A stretch of DNA of 64,000 bases from MedAcidi-G1 sp000817085 (GCA_045568635.1 JBJLAO010000002.1:289697-353696); one strand, 5' to 3'; counted from the first letter of the stretch, positions 1 through 9,752 are shown. Made by a program: numbers and translations. Notes: a model not told the origin generated them from the sequence alone.

Positions 1-2
1 TT

Positions 3-899
3 GACCTAGTTCTAGCTTCGCTGCTTGCAACTGGAGCAGTCGCAGCGCTAATGTCCGCACAAGTTCTGTACATTCTTCCAATAAGTCTTTTTGCCATGAG
101 TATTGCTGCAGCTGAACTTCCGGAGATGTCAAGAAATACAGAAAAAGAGTACCTAAATAAACGCTTAGGCCAAGGAATCAAACAAACTTCTTTCTTGATG
201 CTTTTAACCTCGGTGATTTATATTTCAATCGGAGATCAAATTATCGGAGTTATTTTCCAATGGGGCTCATTTGATAGAGACGACACTATTGTGGTGGCCG
301 CAACATTGGCTGCATATTCTCTTGGTATCCCTGCAATAGGTATTTCGAGGTTGTATCAAAGTGTTCTATACGCAAATGGCGATACTAAAACTCCTGCTCT
401 TTCCGCAACTTTAAGAGTAACAATCTCTTTTACTATGGGATTACTGCTCATGTTTCCTATGGATAGGCTCTTTATCTCGAATGCAGCTTTAGAAAAAGAA
501 CCTGGAAGCATCCTTAATAATTGGGGGCCATTAAGCGAAAGTGTTAGGTCTTTGCCAGAAAATCCTCATTTGGGAGCTATGGGGTTAGCCCTAGCTTCAG
601 CAGTAGCTGCTTGGATCGAAATGCTCTTCTTAGCTAAAAAAACTAACAGCAAAGTTTTTTTAGATTCCTATCCTTCATCCCCAATATTAAAGCTTTTACC
701 TGCGACCATTTCAGCACTAGCTGTTTCCATTATTGCTAGGTGGTTCTTATCCGATATGAATGAAATAATAAATTGCTTAGTCTGTGTACCTGCCGCAATA
801 CTTACATACATCATCATCTCGAGTAAAAATGGTGTGCGAGAATCTCTAGTTTTGATCGAAAGTTCTAAAAAAAAATTAAGAAATTTAAATAGAGACTAA
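3..899 (+). CDS. murJ: Lipid II flippase MurJ (MviN family), 5'-truncated by window edge
   Basis: C-terminal about 298 residues of a multi-spanning membrane protein. The open frame runs in from the window edge at position 3, so the apparent ATG at 51 is internal. The stretch around residues 15-50 (ALMSAQVLYILPISLFAMSI, then AAAELPEMSR) is the conserved MurJ segment found before TM8-TM9. A second recognisable block follows (SLGIPAIGISRLYQSVLYA). MurJ exports the peptidoglycan precursor lipid II across the inner membrane. Its TAA overlaps the TAG of the convergent proB by 2 nt, so neither gene has room for a separate terminator. Family assignment is firm; the missing N-terminal half cannot be assessed. 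Confidence 0.88.
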   Translation, partial: DLVLASLLATGAVAALMSAQVLYILPISLFAMSIAAAELPEMSRNTEKEYLNKRLGQGIKQTSFLMLLTSVIYISIGDQIIGVIFQWGSFDRDDTIVVAATLAAYSLGIPAIGISRLYQSVLYANGDTKTPALSATLRVTISFTMGLLLMFPMDRLFISNAALEKEPGSILNNWGPLSESVRSLPENPHLGAMGLALASAVAAWIEMLFLAKKTNSKVFLDSYPSSPILKLLPATISALAVSIIARWFLSDMNEIINCLVCVPAAILTYIIISSKNGVRESLVLIESSKKKLRNLNRD

Positions 900-1993
900 G
901 GAAGCATTACTAGATCATCAGTGTGAATAACTTCGTTAGAAACATCTTCTGGTAATTGAGATGTATTCAAACCAGCATTTTTCCTGACATTTTTTGAATC
1001 TTGTCTAACGATACCTTTTGCAAAAATTTTTGATTTTTCATCAATTATTTCGACAGCGTCACCGATTTCAAAATCTCCAATACTTTTCAGCACTCCAGTT
1101 GGAAGCAAAGAAGCACTTCCTTGCAAAGCTTTACGGGCACCTTCATCTACCATTATTTGCCCATTAGAACCCACAGCAAATGCGATCCAAAGTTTACGGG
1201 CATTTAATCGGGTGTCTCGAGGATGCACAACGGTTCCAATTCCACCTACCTCATTGCAAGCATCTTTTAGAATTTCAGCTCGGGAAGCATTAGCTATTAC
1301 AGTTCTAACTCCTGACCAGCTAGCTATTTTTGCTGCTGCCAATTTGGATGCCATCCCTCCACTTCCTCGATCTGAACTGCTGCCTCCAGCGTATTTCTCC
1401 ATCTCCTGATCTATTTCTATTATTTCTTCTATTAAAGAAGCTTCAGAGTCCATTCTCGGATCGGCAGTGAATAGACCTGAGGTATCAGTAAGTAAAACTA
1501 GTAAATCTGCTTCAACCAGATGGGCTACTAGTGCAGCAATGCGATCGTTATCGCCAAAACGAATTTCATCGTCAGCAATTGCATCATTTTCATTTACTAC
1601 AGGAATAACACCTAAATCGATAAGTGTCATGAGAGTGTTACGAGCGTGGAGGTACTGTGATCGAACAAAAAAATCTAAAGGGGCTAATAGAACCTGCCCT
1701 GCTAACAATTGATGATTAGCTAACTCTTCACGATAAATACCTATGAGGGAGCCTTGACCTATAGCAGAAATGGCTTGCAGAGTTGACGGATCCTGCGGCC
1801 TCTTCTCTCCTGTTAAACCCAAGAAAGGAAGTCCGGCAGCTATAGCTCCAGAAGTTACGATTACGACATTATTTCCAGAGCGCTTAAGATCTGCGACTTC
1901 ATGACAAATCTTTGCGACTGACTTTTGTGATATTTTCCCTTCTTCGTCTGTTATCGAAGAAGTTCCCACCTTAACGACTACCGTTTTATTCAT
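896..1993 (-). CDS. proB: Glutamate 5-kinase with C-terminal PUA domain
   Basis: First step of proline synthesis: ATP-dependent phosphorylation of glutamate. The amino-acid-kinase fold has the nucleotide-binding KVGTSS near the N-terminus, VTSGAI, the substrate-binding NENDAI and FGDNDRIAALVA, and GSGGMASKLAAA. A PUA domain occupies about the last 90 residues. I chose the ATG at 1991-1993 (MNKTVVVKVG) because the family begins directly at this beta strand. In-frame ATGs at 2002 and 2008 are possible but would overlap obg further. The chosen start overlaps the obg stop in the arrangement ATGAATAA, which suggests translational coupling. The partner proA is not in the window. Confidence 0.93.
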   Translation of the reverse strand: MNKTVVVKVGTSSITDEEGKISQKSVAKICHEVADLKRSGNNVVIVTSGAIAAGLPFLGLTGEKRPQDPSTLQAISAIGQGSLIGIYREELANHQLLAGQVLLAPLDFFVRSQYLHARNTLMTLIDLGVIPVVNENDAIADDEIRFGDNDRIAALVAHLVEADLLVLLTDTSGLFTADPRMDSEASLIEEIIEIDQEMEKYAGGSSSDRGSGGMASKLAAAKIASWSGVRTVIANASRAEILKDACNEVGGIGTVVHPRDTRLNARKLWIAFAVGSNGQIMVDEGARKALQGSASLLPTGVLKSIGDFEIGDAVEIIDEKSKIFAKGIVRQDSKNVRKNAGLNTSQLPEDVSNEVIHTDDLVMLP

Positions 1994-3230
1994 CTTCGTC
2001 ATACTCAAACTCTAGTTTTCCTATCTTTACAATTTCACCTTTTTTTACTCTTGCGCGAATCAATGCCCTATTTACGCCCATACTTTTAAAACGGTCTTGC
2101 AAGTAAAACAATGCATCCGGATTGTTTAAGTCATTTAAATTAGCAATTCTTATTAACTCTCTGTCCCTAATCTCCCATTGGGTTTCACTAACTTTTTCGA
2201 CTCGTATACCTTCGGGTTCGGGTTGGTGTAATATACGCGTTGGATTAACAGGTCTATTTGAACGAACTTCTTCAATCAAACCGGCTATTTGATATAAAAC
2301 TTCTTTTACTCCATCACCGCTGATAGAAGAAATTTTTTGACCTTCAAAATCAATACTTTCTATTGCCATATCAGAACGTGAACCGACAACGATTCGTGGT
2401 CTTGATAATAATTCTGGACGATATGAGTTCAATTCATTCTCTAATACTGTTCTTTGTCGTTCAGGTGAAAGCTCTGAGGTTTGAGATAGGTCCAAAAGTA
2501 TCAACAAGATACTCGCTCTTTCTATATGTCTTAAGAACTGATGCCCCAGACCTCTACCTTCACTTGCCCCTTCTATCAAACCAGGTATATCTGCAACGGT
2601 GAATTCTGGTATATCAGGAGTCTGAACAACTCCTAGATTAGGTTCGAGGGTCGTAAACGGGTAATCAGCAATTCTGGGTTTAGCTGCTGAAATTTTTGAT
2701 ATAAACGTACTTTTCCCTGAGTTCGGAAAACCCACTAATGCAACATCTGCGAGAAGACGTAACTCCATTCGTAACCATTTTTCTTCACCTTCTTCACCTT
2801 GTTCGGCAAAAGTTGGTGCCCTTCTTTTATTGCTAAGAAACCGAGAATTACCCCTTCCACCTCTACCTCCTCGCGCTGCCAACCACCGGTCACCATGGCT
2901 TGCGAGGTCAGCTAAAACCTGTTCTCCTTCTAGTTCATAGATAGTGGTTCCCTCAGGGACTCTAATTATCAGTTCTTCAGCTGACTTTCCATGTCGCTTG
3001 CCTCCTGAACCATGTGTTCCGCTCTTTGCGCGCCTGTGTGGATGATCTCGGAATGCTAGGAGAGATGCAACGTTGTGGTTGGCTTCAATCCAAATATTTC
3101 CACCATCTCCACCATCTCCACCATCTGGACCACCGCGAGAAACGTGAGCTTCACGCCTGAATGAGACAACACCTGCACCACCATCGCCAGCACAAACATT
3201 GACACCGCACTCATCAACAAAATTTGACAT
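1986..3230 (-). CDS. obg: Obg family GTPase (ribosome assembly)
   Basis: 414 residues with the glycine-rich Obg fold (about residues 1-158, including the GGPDGGDGGDGG stretch), a central G domain and a C-terminal OCT domain. G1 is GFPNSGKST, switch I lies in the TTLEPNLG segment and G3 is DIPGL. The G4 motif, normally NKxD, reads SRSD here (VVGSRSDM). This is unusual for the family and may alter guanine specificity. The gene follows rplU-rpmA, the usual arrangement in many bacteria, consistent with a role in 50S subunit maturation. Confidence 0.95.
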   Translation of the reverse strand: MSNFVDECGVNVCAGDGGAGVVSFRREAHVSRGGPDGGDGGDGGNIWIEANHNVASLLAFRDHPHRRAKSGTHGSGGKRHGKSAEELIIRVPEGTTIYELEGEQVLADLASHGDRWLAARGGRGGRGNSRFLSNKRRAPTFAEQGEEGEEKWLRMELRLLADVALVGFPNSGKSTFISKISAAKPRIADYPFTTLEPNLGVVQTPDIPEFTVADIPGLIEGASEGRGLGHQFLRHIERASILLILLDLSQTSELSPERQRTVLENELNSYRPELLSRPRIVVGSRSDMAIESIDFEGQKISSISGDGVKEVLYQIAGLIEEVRSNRPVNPTRILHQPEPEGIRVEKVSETQWEIRDRELIRIANLNDLNNPDALFYLQDRFKSMGVNRALIRARVKKGEIVKIGKLEFEYDEDE

Positions 3231-3313
3231 TTGTATCTCCCAGAAGAGAGTAATGAAAACTTACGGGATATTCAAAATCCCAAAAACTGAGTGTATTTCT
3301 AAGTTATTAGCAC

Positions 3314-3571
3314 TTAAGAAGAGTCACCAAGAACGTCGATTAGCTTACGTCCTCTACGGAAACCAAACTTCACAACACCATCTGCTGTAGCGAAAAGAGT
3401 ATCATCAGCTCCTTTTCCTACATTCTGTCCAGGATGAAACTTTGTTCCTCTTTGGCGCATAATAATACTACCCGCTTGAACCTTTCCACCGTCGAACACT
3501 TTTACTCCTAGCCTTTGTGCATTCGAATCCCGGCCATTTCGAGTTGACCCACCACCTTTGGTTTTCGACAT
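3314..3571 (-). CDS. rpmA: Large ribosomal subunit protein bL27
   Basis: 85 residues beginning MSKTKGGGSTRNGRDSNAQR, the classic bL27 N-terminus that reaches the peptidyl-transferase centre. The rest (GGKVQAGSIIMRQRGTKFHP) also matches the family. There is no cleavable N-terminal extension of the Firmicutes type. It lies 4 nt downstream of rplU and is followed by obg after an 83-nt gap. Confidence 0.98.
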   Translation of the reverse strand: MSKTKGGGSTRNGRDSNAQRLGVKVFDGGKVQAGSIIMRQRGTKFHPGQNVGKGADDTLFATADGVVKFGFRRGRKLIDVLGDSS

Positions 3572-3575
3572 TCAA

Positions 3576-3884
3576 CTAGCCTTTCTTTATTCCCGTAATT
3601 TCTATTTCTGCGAGCTTTTGCCTGTGGCCCCATCGGCGACGCTGATTACTTTTATTCTTGTAAGTGAAAGCTTTAATTTTTGGACCTTTAGCATCGGCAA
3701 TCACACGAGCGGTAACTTTTGAGTTACCCAAAGACTCAGGTGTAGCCAAAACACTATCCCCATCAACTAGCATCACAGGTTTCAATTCAACATCAGAATT
3801 TATCTCACCAAGTCGCTCGACTAACAAGCGTTGTCCCTGTTCCACGCGGTACTGTTTTCCACCAGTACTTATTACTGCATACAT
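3576..3884 (-). CDS. rplU: Large ribosomal subunit protein bL21
   Basis: 102 residues from the ATG at 3882-3884 (MYAVISTGGKQYRVEQGQRL), which is the family start. A longer frame to 3920 adds 12 residues unlike bL21 and was not used. The C-terminus contains the conserved KNKSNQRRRWGHRQ basic segment that contacts 23S rRNA. First gene of the rplU-rpmA-obg-proB run. Confidence 0.97.
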   Translation of the reverse strand: MYAVISTGGKQYRVEQGQRLLVERLGEINSDVELKPVMLVDGDSVLATPESLGNSKVTARVIADAKGPKIKAFTYKNKSNQRRRWGHRQKLAEIEITGIKKG

Positions 3885-3936
3885 CCTATTAAGGTTAGCT
3901 GAATGGAGACTGGTAAACACCGCTTATGACTAATTG

Positions 3937-5517
3937 CTAGCGGTGTTTTCCCCCATCAGAAGCTGAAACAAGCTTTTCGTCCAATACAAACCCACGCCCT
4001 GAACAATCATCGCACTCATCTGTAAAAGACTCGATCAGACCTTCGCCGATACGTTTTCTTGTCATTTCGACCAGACCTAATTCGGAAATGTCAAACACCT
4101 GAGTTCTAGTTTTATCTCGCAGTAACGCTTCTCTAAGAGAGTTAGCTACTACTTCACGATTCTTTTCTAACTCCATATCGATGAAATCTATAACAATGAT
4201 TCCACCTATGTCTCTTAGTCTCAACTGATGTGCTATTTCTTCCGCTGCTTCAAGGTTGTTAGATAATACTGTTTCTTCAAGGCTTGAAGAACCTACATTT
4301 TTTCCGGTATTAACATCAACTACTGTTAAAGCTTCCGTACTTTCGATAATTAAAGAACCACCAGAAGGAAGCCAGACTTTCTTATCAAGGCTTTTCATGA
4401 GTTGTTCATGCACATGATGTCTTTCAAACAAGGAAAGTTTTTCTTCGCTTTTATCGTAAAAAGAAACTCTGTCTGCTATTGCAGGTGCAACACTTTCAGC
4501 ATAATTTTTAACTTTTTCAAACAATTCTTGATCATCAATTAAAACACCACGAAAGTCTTTGTTGAATTCTTCACGAATGTAACGGAAGACCAATTCGGGT
4601 TCACGATAAAGAAGCGACGGGACTTTCGCTTTTTTAGCAAGTGAATTTATACTCTCCCACTGCTCAATTAATCTTGTCAGATCTAAGGAAATCTCTTCCT
4701 CTGTAACACCCTCTGCCGCTGTTCTAACAATAATTCCATGTTCTGCAGGCTTTATTCGATCAAGGATAGAACGCAGACGGCGTCTTTCTGAATCAGGTAG
4801 ACGTTTTGAGATACCAAAGGTTTTACTTTCTGGTATAAGAACCACAAATCTTCCCGCTATAGAAATCTCTTGGCTCAGACGCGCTCCTTTGTGAGAAATT
4901 GGATTTTTAGTTACTTGCGCAATTATTTTCTGGTTAACTTTTAGTGCTTCTTCAATTTTAACAGGAGAAGCGTCTTCCATATCCTGCTCATCGAACTGTA
5001 AGTCTCCTCGATAAAGTACGGCATTTTTAGGTGTTCCAATATCTACAAAAGCTGCCTCCATGCCAGGCAAAACATTTTGAACCTTTCCTAAATAAACGTT
5101 TCCATGAATCTCACTCCAATCATTTGCTGGGTGGGAAACATAGTGTTCGATTAAAGACCTTCCTTCTAGTACCGCTATTTGTGTCACCCCTTCTGAAGCG
5201 CTAACACACATCAAATAACGCCCTATCGGTTTTCCGCGTCGTTCCCTTCCACGCCGGTGACGTAACGAGCCTTCATCCAGATCAACCGGGGAGTGCCCAC
5301 CAATTCCCTCTACATGATCTCTTTTGGAAGAGCCTGAAGGTCTTGTATTCTTTCGCTTACGGTCTCGTTTTTGATTTTTTGATTTTTGCTGACTATCGGA
5401 AGTATCTTTCTTGATCTCCTTAGTCGGTGCCGGTTTACTGTCGCCAATTTGCGGCTTTTTGTCTTCTTTATTATTCGAAGAAAACTTGTCTTCTTTTTTC
5501 TTCTTTTCGTTGGACAT
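3937..5517 (-). CDS. rng: Ribonuclease E/G family endoribonuclease
   Basis: 526 residues. About the first 95 are a low-complexity Lys/Glu/Arg-rich tail (MSNEKKKKEDKF, later RKRKNTRPSG), probably RNA- or protein-binding. An S1-like region follows (GNVYLGKVQNVLPGMEAAFV) and then the DNase I-like catalytic domain. The Mg-binding aspartates are in ALTVVDVNTG and IVIDFIDM, and the Zn-link CDDC lies in CDDCSGRG near the C-terminus. The enzyme makes single-strand cuts in rRNA precursors and mRNA. The long RNase E C-terminal scaffold is absent, so RNase G-like is the better label, although the N-terminal tail is typical of actinobacterial RNase E/G. Confidence 0.93.
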   Translation of the reverse strand: MSNEKKKKEDKFSSNNKEDKKPQIGDSKPAPTKEIKKDTSDSQQKSKNQKRDRKRKNTRPSGSSKRDHVEGIGGHSPVDLDEGSLRHRRGRERRGKPIGRYLMCVSASEGVTQIAVLEGRSLIEHYVSHPANDWSEIHGNVYLGKVQNVLPGMEAAFVDIGTPKNAVLYRGDLQFDEQDMEDASPVKIEEALKVNQKIIAQVTKNPISHKGARLSQEISIAGRFVVLIPESKTFGISKRLPDSERRRLRSILDRIKPAEHGIIVRTAAEGVTEEEISLDLTRLIEQWESINSLAKKAKVPSLLYREPELVFRYIREEFNKDFRGVLIDDQELFEKVKNYAESVAPAIADRVSFYDKSEEKLSLFERHHVHEQLMKSLDKKVWLPSGGSLIIESTEALTVVDVNTGKNVGSSSLEETVLSNNLEAAEEIAHQLRLRDIGGIIVIDFIDMELEKNREVVANSLREALLRDKTRTQVFDISELGLVEMTRKRIGEGLIESFTDECDDCSGRGFVLDEKLVSASDGGKHR

Positions 5518-5819
5518 TTAGTTTTTCCCTTCTATTCACGCCAAAACCTCAGCAGGCGCGGCAGGGCAAAGTTCGATTGATAATTGTTCAATTCTTTTAT
5601 TCCCTGCAAAGTTAATTCTTCTTTTCTTAGAACACGTACTGTTCTTAGTTCTGAGTTAATTCTTTTCAATAGGTGTGTCGGCCGTAGCACGCGTGGCTTA
5701 GTACCTAATTCTGTAATTTATTGTAACTCCATCTATGCGTTCTTCAGTGATATCCATAGAGTGGATTTGCGATCTAACATCTTCAGTTGTATTTTACCTT
5801 TTCTTTCAGGTTATACAGC
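5518..5819 (-). other. Non-coding gap between rodA and rng
   Basis: About 300 nt in an otherwise gapless minus-strand block. I see no convincing ORF: a 19-residue frame (MDITEERIDGVTINY...) is too short to support. In many actinobacteria two genes (a B12-binding radical SAM protein and a DUF2344 protein) sit here between rodA and rng. They are absent. The gap probably holds a promoter for rng-rplU-rpmA, but I could not identify one. Confidence 0.4.
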
Positions 5820-6953
5820 TTAATTTGATCTTTCATGACGTCTCATATGAACACTTTCTATTAATCCAAGCCCAAGAAAAGTTGTCACAATAGAAGATCC
5901 TCCATAACTAATTAGAGGTAACGGAATTCCTGTAATAGGCATTATCCCAGTCGACATTCCCACACTCTGAAAGGTTTGAAAAAGAATCATACAAAAAATT
6001 CCAACAGAAATCAGCAGTCCGAAAGTATCTTCAGCCAATCGTCCGATTCGCCAAATTCTGAACAGTAAAAGCCCTATTAGAGCTAGGACAAAAATACTTC
6101 CTAGAAACCCTGTTTCTTCTGCTATTACTGTAAATATAAAATCTGTCTGTTGCTCTGGAACTAAATCAGAATTATTTTGCGTTCCCTTAAACAACCCACT
6201 CCCAGTGATTCCTCCATTACCAATTGCTATTTGCGCTTGCTCCAAGTTGTAACTTGCAGCTGTGGATTCATCATCATTAACAAAGACCAGTAATCTTGAG
6301 ACTTGATAGTCCTCAAGGGTTTCAGATTCAAATACAGCTATTACTCCTGTCAAGAGAATCAAAAATAGGACAAATAGATACCGTCCTTGAATTCCAGCTG
6401 CTACAACCATGCCAGCAGTTATCGCCCCGTACACGAGTATCGTTCCCAAGTCAGGCTGGGCAAGTATGGCCACAACGGGTAAAGCGACAGCAAAGAGTGT
6501 AAGTGCCAATCTTTTTTTGCTTATTCCATCATCTCCACTGAGTAAAAAAGCGAGTACTAAAACAATTCCGATTTTGCAGTATTCAGATGGTTGAAAGTGG
6601 TAAATCCCAAACTCATACCAACCTTTAGTTCCTTTTTTTTCAACGCCAAAAAATAATACTGAAAATAACAATCCGAGTATCACCAAATAAATCAAAGGAA
6701 CCAGCCTTTGAAGCCTTTTATGGCCAAACGCTATGACAATTACCATCCCGACAATCCCTAAAACTAGAAAAATTGCCTGTCTTTGGAAATACAAAAGGTC
6801 ATTTTTTACTACTACCTCAAAAGGTTTTTTAGTTGCCGAATAAACCATCAACAATCCAACTCCACTTAAACACAAAGCAAGTACAGGGATTGAAAAATCA
6901 ATATGACGTAAAAGTTTACTCTTTCCAAAATTAGGGGTTCTAATATCAACCAT
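5820..6953 (-). CDS. rodA: SEDS peptidoglycan glycosyltransferase RodA
   Basis: 377 residues with about ten membrane segments. The SEDS signature region is present (GTQNNSDLVPEQQTDFIFTV, followed by IAEETGFLGS), as is the C-terminal GIPLPLISYGGSS motif. RodA polymerises glycan strands for cell elongation with the class B PBP encoded just upstream (mrdA, 5-nt gap). Being in the mreBCD-mrdA-rodA block favours RodA over the paralogue FtsW. Confidence 0.95.
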   Translation of the reverse strand: MVDIRTPNFGKSKLLRHIDFSIPVLALCLSGVGLLMVYSATKKPFEVVVKNDLLYFQRQAIFLVLGIVGMVIVIAFGHKRLQRLVPLIYLVILGLLFSVLFFGVEKKGTKGWYEFGIYHFQPSEYCKIGIVLVLAFLLSGDDGISKKRLALTLFAVALPVVAILAQPDLGTILVYGAITAGMVVAAGIQGRYLFVLFLILLTGVIAVFESETLEDYQVSRLLVFVNDDESTAASYNLEQAQIAIGNGGITGSGLFKGTQNNSDLVPEQQTDFIFTVIAEETGFLGSIFVLALIGLLLFRIWRIGRLAEDTFGLLISVGIFCMILFQTFQSVGMSTGIMPITGIPLPLISYGGSSIVTTFLGLGLIESVHMRRHERSN

Positions 6954-6958
6954 CTCAA

Positions 6959-9226
6959 CTAATCCATGCTCTGGGAAATATTTAACAGATCGGTTGGTGA
7001 TAAAACAGATTGAATTACTTGATCACAATTGATTTCGATTCCACGCACCCTAACCGTTCCATCAGGACTCAAAGCAGGACCAAAGATCTCCACTTCAGAT
7101 TCGCTAAAACTCTCTAAATTTTTCAACGAATCGCTTTCACGCCATAAATACCAATCAATACATAGTGGTAATGAAGCTGAAACTGCATAACGATTTTCGG
7201 TAGTTAGTGCTTCTGGAACCGTGTCTTCAACCACTTTTTGCAAAACTCTTGCAGCCATAGGCGCTGCGACAGCACTGCCGAAACCGGCTTCCTCTAACAT
7301 CGCTACTATTACATATTCTGGTTCTTGAGCTGGAGTGATAGCTGCAAATAAAGATGAATCGGCTTTTCCTCTAACTTCAGCTGTTCCGGTTTTTCCAGCT
7401 GTAGGAAAGTTATCTAGGGGAAAGAATGCGCCATCTGTAGCTATCGAGTTGAATGCCCAGTAAGCAGTTCCTTCTATATCTTCCGTAACGCCCACCAGCC
7501 CTCTCATTACCCTATTTATAAAGTCCGGATCAATCTCAATTTCTTTTTTGATTCTTTTACCAAACTCTTTAAGGATTTCGCCATTTCTGTCGAACACAGA
7601 TGAAACAATATTTGGAGCTACATTTATTCCCCCATTTGCCAATGTTGAGTATGCATTAGCTAATTGCAAAGGTGTCACAAGCACATCTCCCTGACCTACG
7701 GAAATATTGACATTGTCTCCTGGATACCAATTAGCATTAGGAAAAATTTTGGGATTATCTTCATGTCGTTCTTTGCGTTTTTGAGGGGTTGGAATATACC
7801 CATCTTGTTCGAAAGGCAACTGGACTCCAGTCTGCATTCCCAACCCATACAAGGCTGCGGCATTTTGAATCGCGTTATCAGGATGCTTTGGATTTATATA
7901 AATAGATTCCCCAATTGTGTAATAATAAACATCACTTGAGACGGTAAGGCTTCTAATTAGATCAACATTTTCATATGGTTTACTTCCGGCATTTCTAAAA
8001 ATACACCCACCTGCTGTTTCTAAATCTGCCGCATCGGCTCGGCAGCTTTGCAAAAAATACTCACCAGGGTCATCTAAAGGCTGATCAGCTTCTTTTACTC
8101 TTCCGGTACCAAATACGTCGTCGTGCCATGCAGCATGTGCCGTGAAGACTTTAAAAGTTGAACCGGGCGCATATTCACCCTGAATAGCCCTGTTAAACAT
8201 CGGCAAGTCATTTGCCGGATCATTTAATTCGTTCCAGCGAAGCACAGAATAACCGCCAATAGACTCATTTGGATCATAAGTAGGAAATGAAGCCATCGCT
8301 TTGATATCTCCACTCTTAGGAGAAATAATTACACCTGCACCACCTGGAGCTATAAATGGTGGCGCTTCTTTACCATCTTCTAAAGTTTCGGGAATTTTCT
8401 CTCGAGATAGATAGATACTTCTTTCAAGTTCATTTTCAAGAAGACTCTGTAAATCAATGTCTATTGTTAAATGAACATCATTTCCTGCTACAGGAGGTTT
8501 AAAAAGATCTGTTCTTTCACGTATTACTCTCCCTCTTCTATCAACTTCAACTATCTTTTTGCCGTTCTTACCTCTTAGATCATCTTCGAACATTAGCTCG
8601 ATGCCAGATTTACCTATCTGGTCTCTCAATGAATAATCCTTTCCTTCTACAGGTTTTCTGGTTGAGAGCTCAGAACTAGTAACAGGACCTACCCAGCCGA
8701 GAACATGACCGGCCAGCGAGCCGTAAAGATAAGAACGAACAGAACGGTCGGCAACTTTTACACCTGGATAGAGATTGGGTCTCTCTCCAAAATAAACAAG
8801 TAGATCCTCGGGCACATCTACAGCAATCGGAATATCGTCGTAAGGTCCATAAGAAGAACTCTCTAGCATCGCCTCGATATCTGATACCTTTATGAGCTTC
8901 CCCGAACGATTTATTTCCATCGCTATTTCAGTCAGCATCTCATTGAGTGCTTTAGAATCCATTTCAGAATCTTCAATTTCTTTGGGATTAAGTGTAACCG
9001 AAGCAACAACTCTATTACCAACAAGTAATTTCCCAGAAGAGTCATAAATCTGCCCTCTTGGAGCTTCAATATTTATCACTCGGGTAATATTTGTCGTAGC
9101 AACATCTTTAGCCTCATCAGATTTCAGAGCTTGCAAATACCAGAGTCTTGCGGTCAATACGAGAAACATGGACAAAGCAACTACTGCCAAAACGCGCATT
9201 CGATAACGAGTTATTTCCTCTGTCAA
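6959..9226 (-). CDS. mrdA: Penicillin-binding protein 2 (class B transpeptidase)
   Basis: 755 residues: an N-terminal membrane anchor (about residues 10-30), a dimerisation/pedestal domain and a transpeptidase domain. The active-site serine is in APGSTFKVF (SxxK), the second motif is SSD in LTVSSDVYYY, and the third is KTG in TAGKTGTAEV. It cross-links peptidoglycan during elongation as the partner of RodA. The start overlaps the mreD stop by 4 nt (ATGA). A roughly 100-residue tail beyond the catalytic domain is Asp/Ser/Leu rich and has no domain I recognise. Confidence 0.95.
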   Translation of the reverse strand: MTEEITRYRMRVLAVVALSMFLVLTARLWYLQALKSDEAKDVATTNITRVINIEAPRGQIYDSSGKLLVGNRVVASVTLNPKEIEDSEMDSKALNEMLTEIAMEINRSGKLIKVSDIEAMLESSSYGPYDDIPIAVDVPEDLLVYFGERPNLYPGVKVADRSVRSYLYGSLAGHVLGWVGPVTSSELSTRKPVEGKDYSLRDQIGKSGIELMFEDDLRGKNGKKIVEVDRRGRVIRERTDLFKPPVAGNDVHLTIDIDLQSLLENELERSIYLSREKIPETLEDGKEAPPFIAPGGAGVIISPKSGDIKAMASFPTYDPNESIGGYSVLRWNELNDPANDLPMFNRAIQGEYAPGSTFKVFTAHAAWHDDVFGTGRVKEADQPLDDPGEYFLQSCRADAADLETAGGCIFRNAGSKPYENVDLIRSLTVSSDVYYYTIGESIYINPKHPDNAIQNAAALYGLGMQTGVQLPFEQDGYIPTPQKRKERHEDNPKIFPNANWYPGDNVNISVGQGDVLVTPLQLANAYSTLANGGINVAPNIVSSVFDRNGEILKEFGKRIKKEIEIDPDFINRVMRGLVGVTEDIEGTAYWAFNSIATDGAFFPLDNFPTAGKTGTAEVRGKADSSLFAAITPAQEPEYVIVAMLEEAGFGSAVAAPMAARVLQKVVEDTVPEALTTENRYAVSASLPLCIDWYLWRESDSLKNLESFSESEVEIFGPALSPDGTVRVRGIEINCDQVIQSVLSPTDLLNISQSMD

Positions 9227-9747
9227 CGCTCGCTCCGTGCAAACTGAGTTTTAATTTCGGTCGGCATTCCACTCGATACTGTCCACTTGACAATGCTGTT
9301 AAATGGTTTCGAGAAAAAAGTTGTCATAACCCCAGCAACAATTGCTGTTTCCGGCAAAGAACTTGTATTGAAAGTACTCTCTCCGAAAATATCTCCTACT
9401 ACTGCAGTCAAGATGACGCCCGTAGCAATAGCCACAACTATTCCAAAAGCTCGGATCATACGTCTTTCGTTGATAAATCTCTCTTCAAGACTACTTACCC
9501 CTACGGCTATCACAGGATAAACAAGAGCATGTATTCCCAGTGGAGATGCGACTACACAATCATTGACTAGCCCGGCCCAAAAAGAAACATAGGCCCCGCG
9601 AACAGGCCCTCCGTGATAACCGGACAATACCGAAATCAATAAAAGAAGCTCTGTTCCCATACCGCCAATACGTATTTCAGTAAAAATCGAAGACTGTAAA
9701 ATTGCCGCTGAAATAAGAACGGTCAAAACTCTTAACCAAGTATTCAA
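9223..9747 (-). CDS. mreD: Rod shape-determining membrane protein MreD
   Basis: 174 residues, mostly hydrophobic with about five membrane segments. The GGPVRGAYVSFWAGLVNDCV stretch resembles the MreD core (G..GA..GF..GL..D). Sequence conservation in this family is low, so the call relies on topology and on its place between mreC (5-nt gap) and mrdA (4-nt overlap). It links MreB/MreC to the PBP2-RodA synthase. Confidence 0.88.
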   Translation of the reverse strand: MNTWLRVLTVLISAAILQSSIFTEIRIGGMGTELLLLISVLSGYHGGPVRGAYVSFWAGLVNDCVVASPLGIHALVYPVIAVGVSSLEERFINERRMIRAFGIVVAIATGVILTAVVGDIFGESTFNTSSLPETAIVAGVMTTFFSKPFNSIVKWTVSSGMPTEIKTQFARSER

Positions 9748-9752
9748 TTGTT

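Noticed and set aside
5584..5823. 79-residue plus-strand ORF in the rodA-rng gap
   Set aside because: Composition is low-information, it has no ribosome site, and it overlaps the rodA stop antisense.
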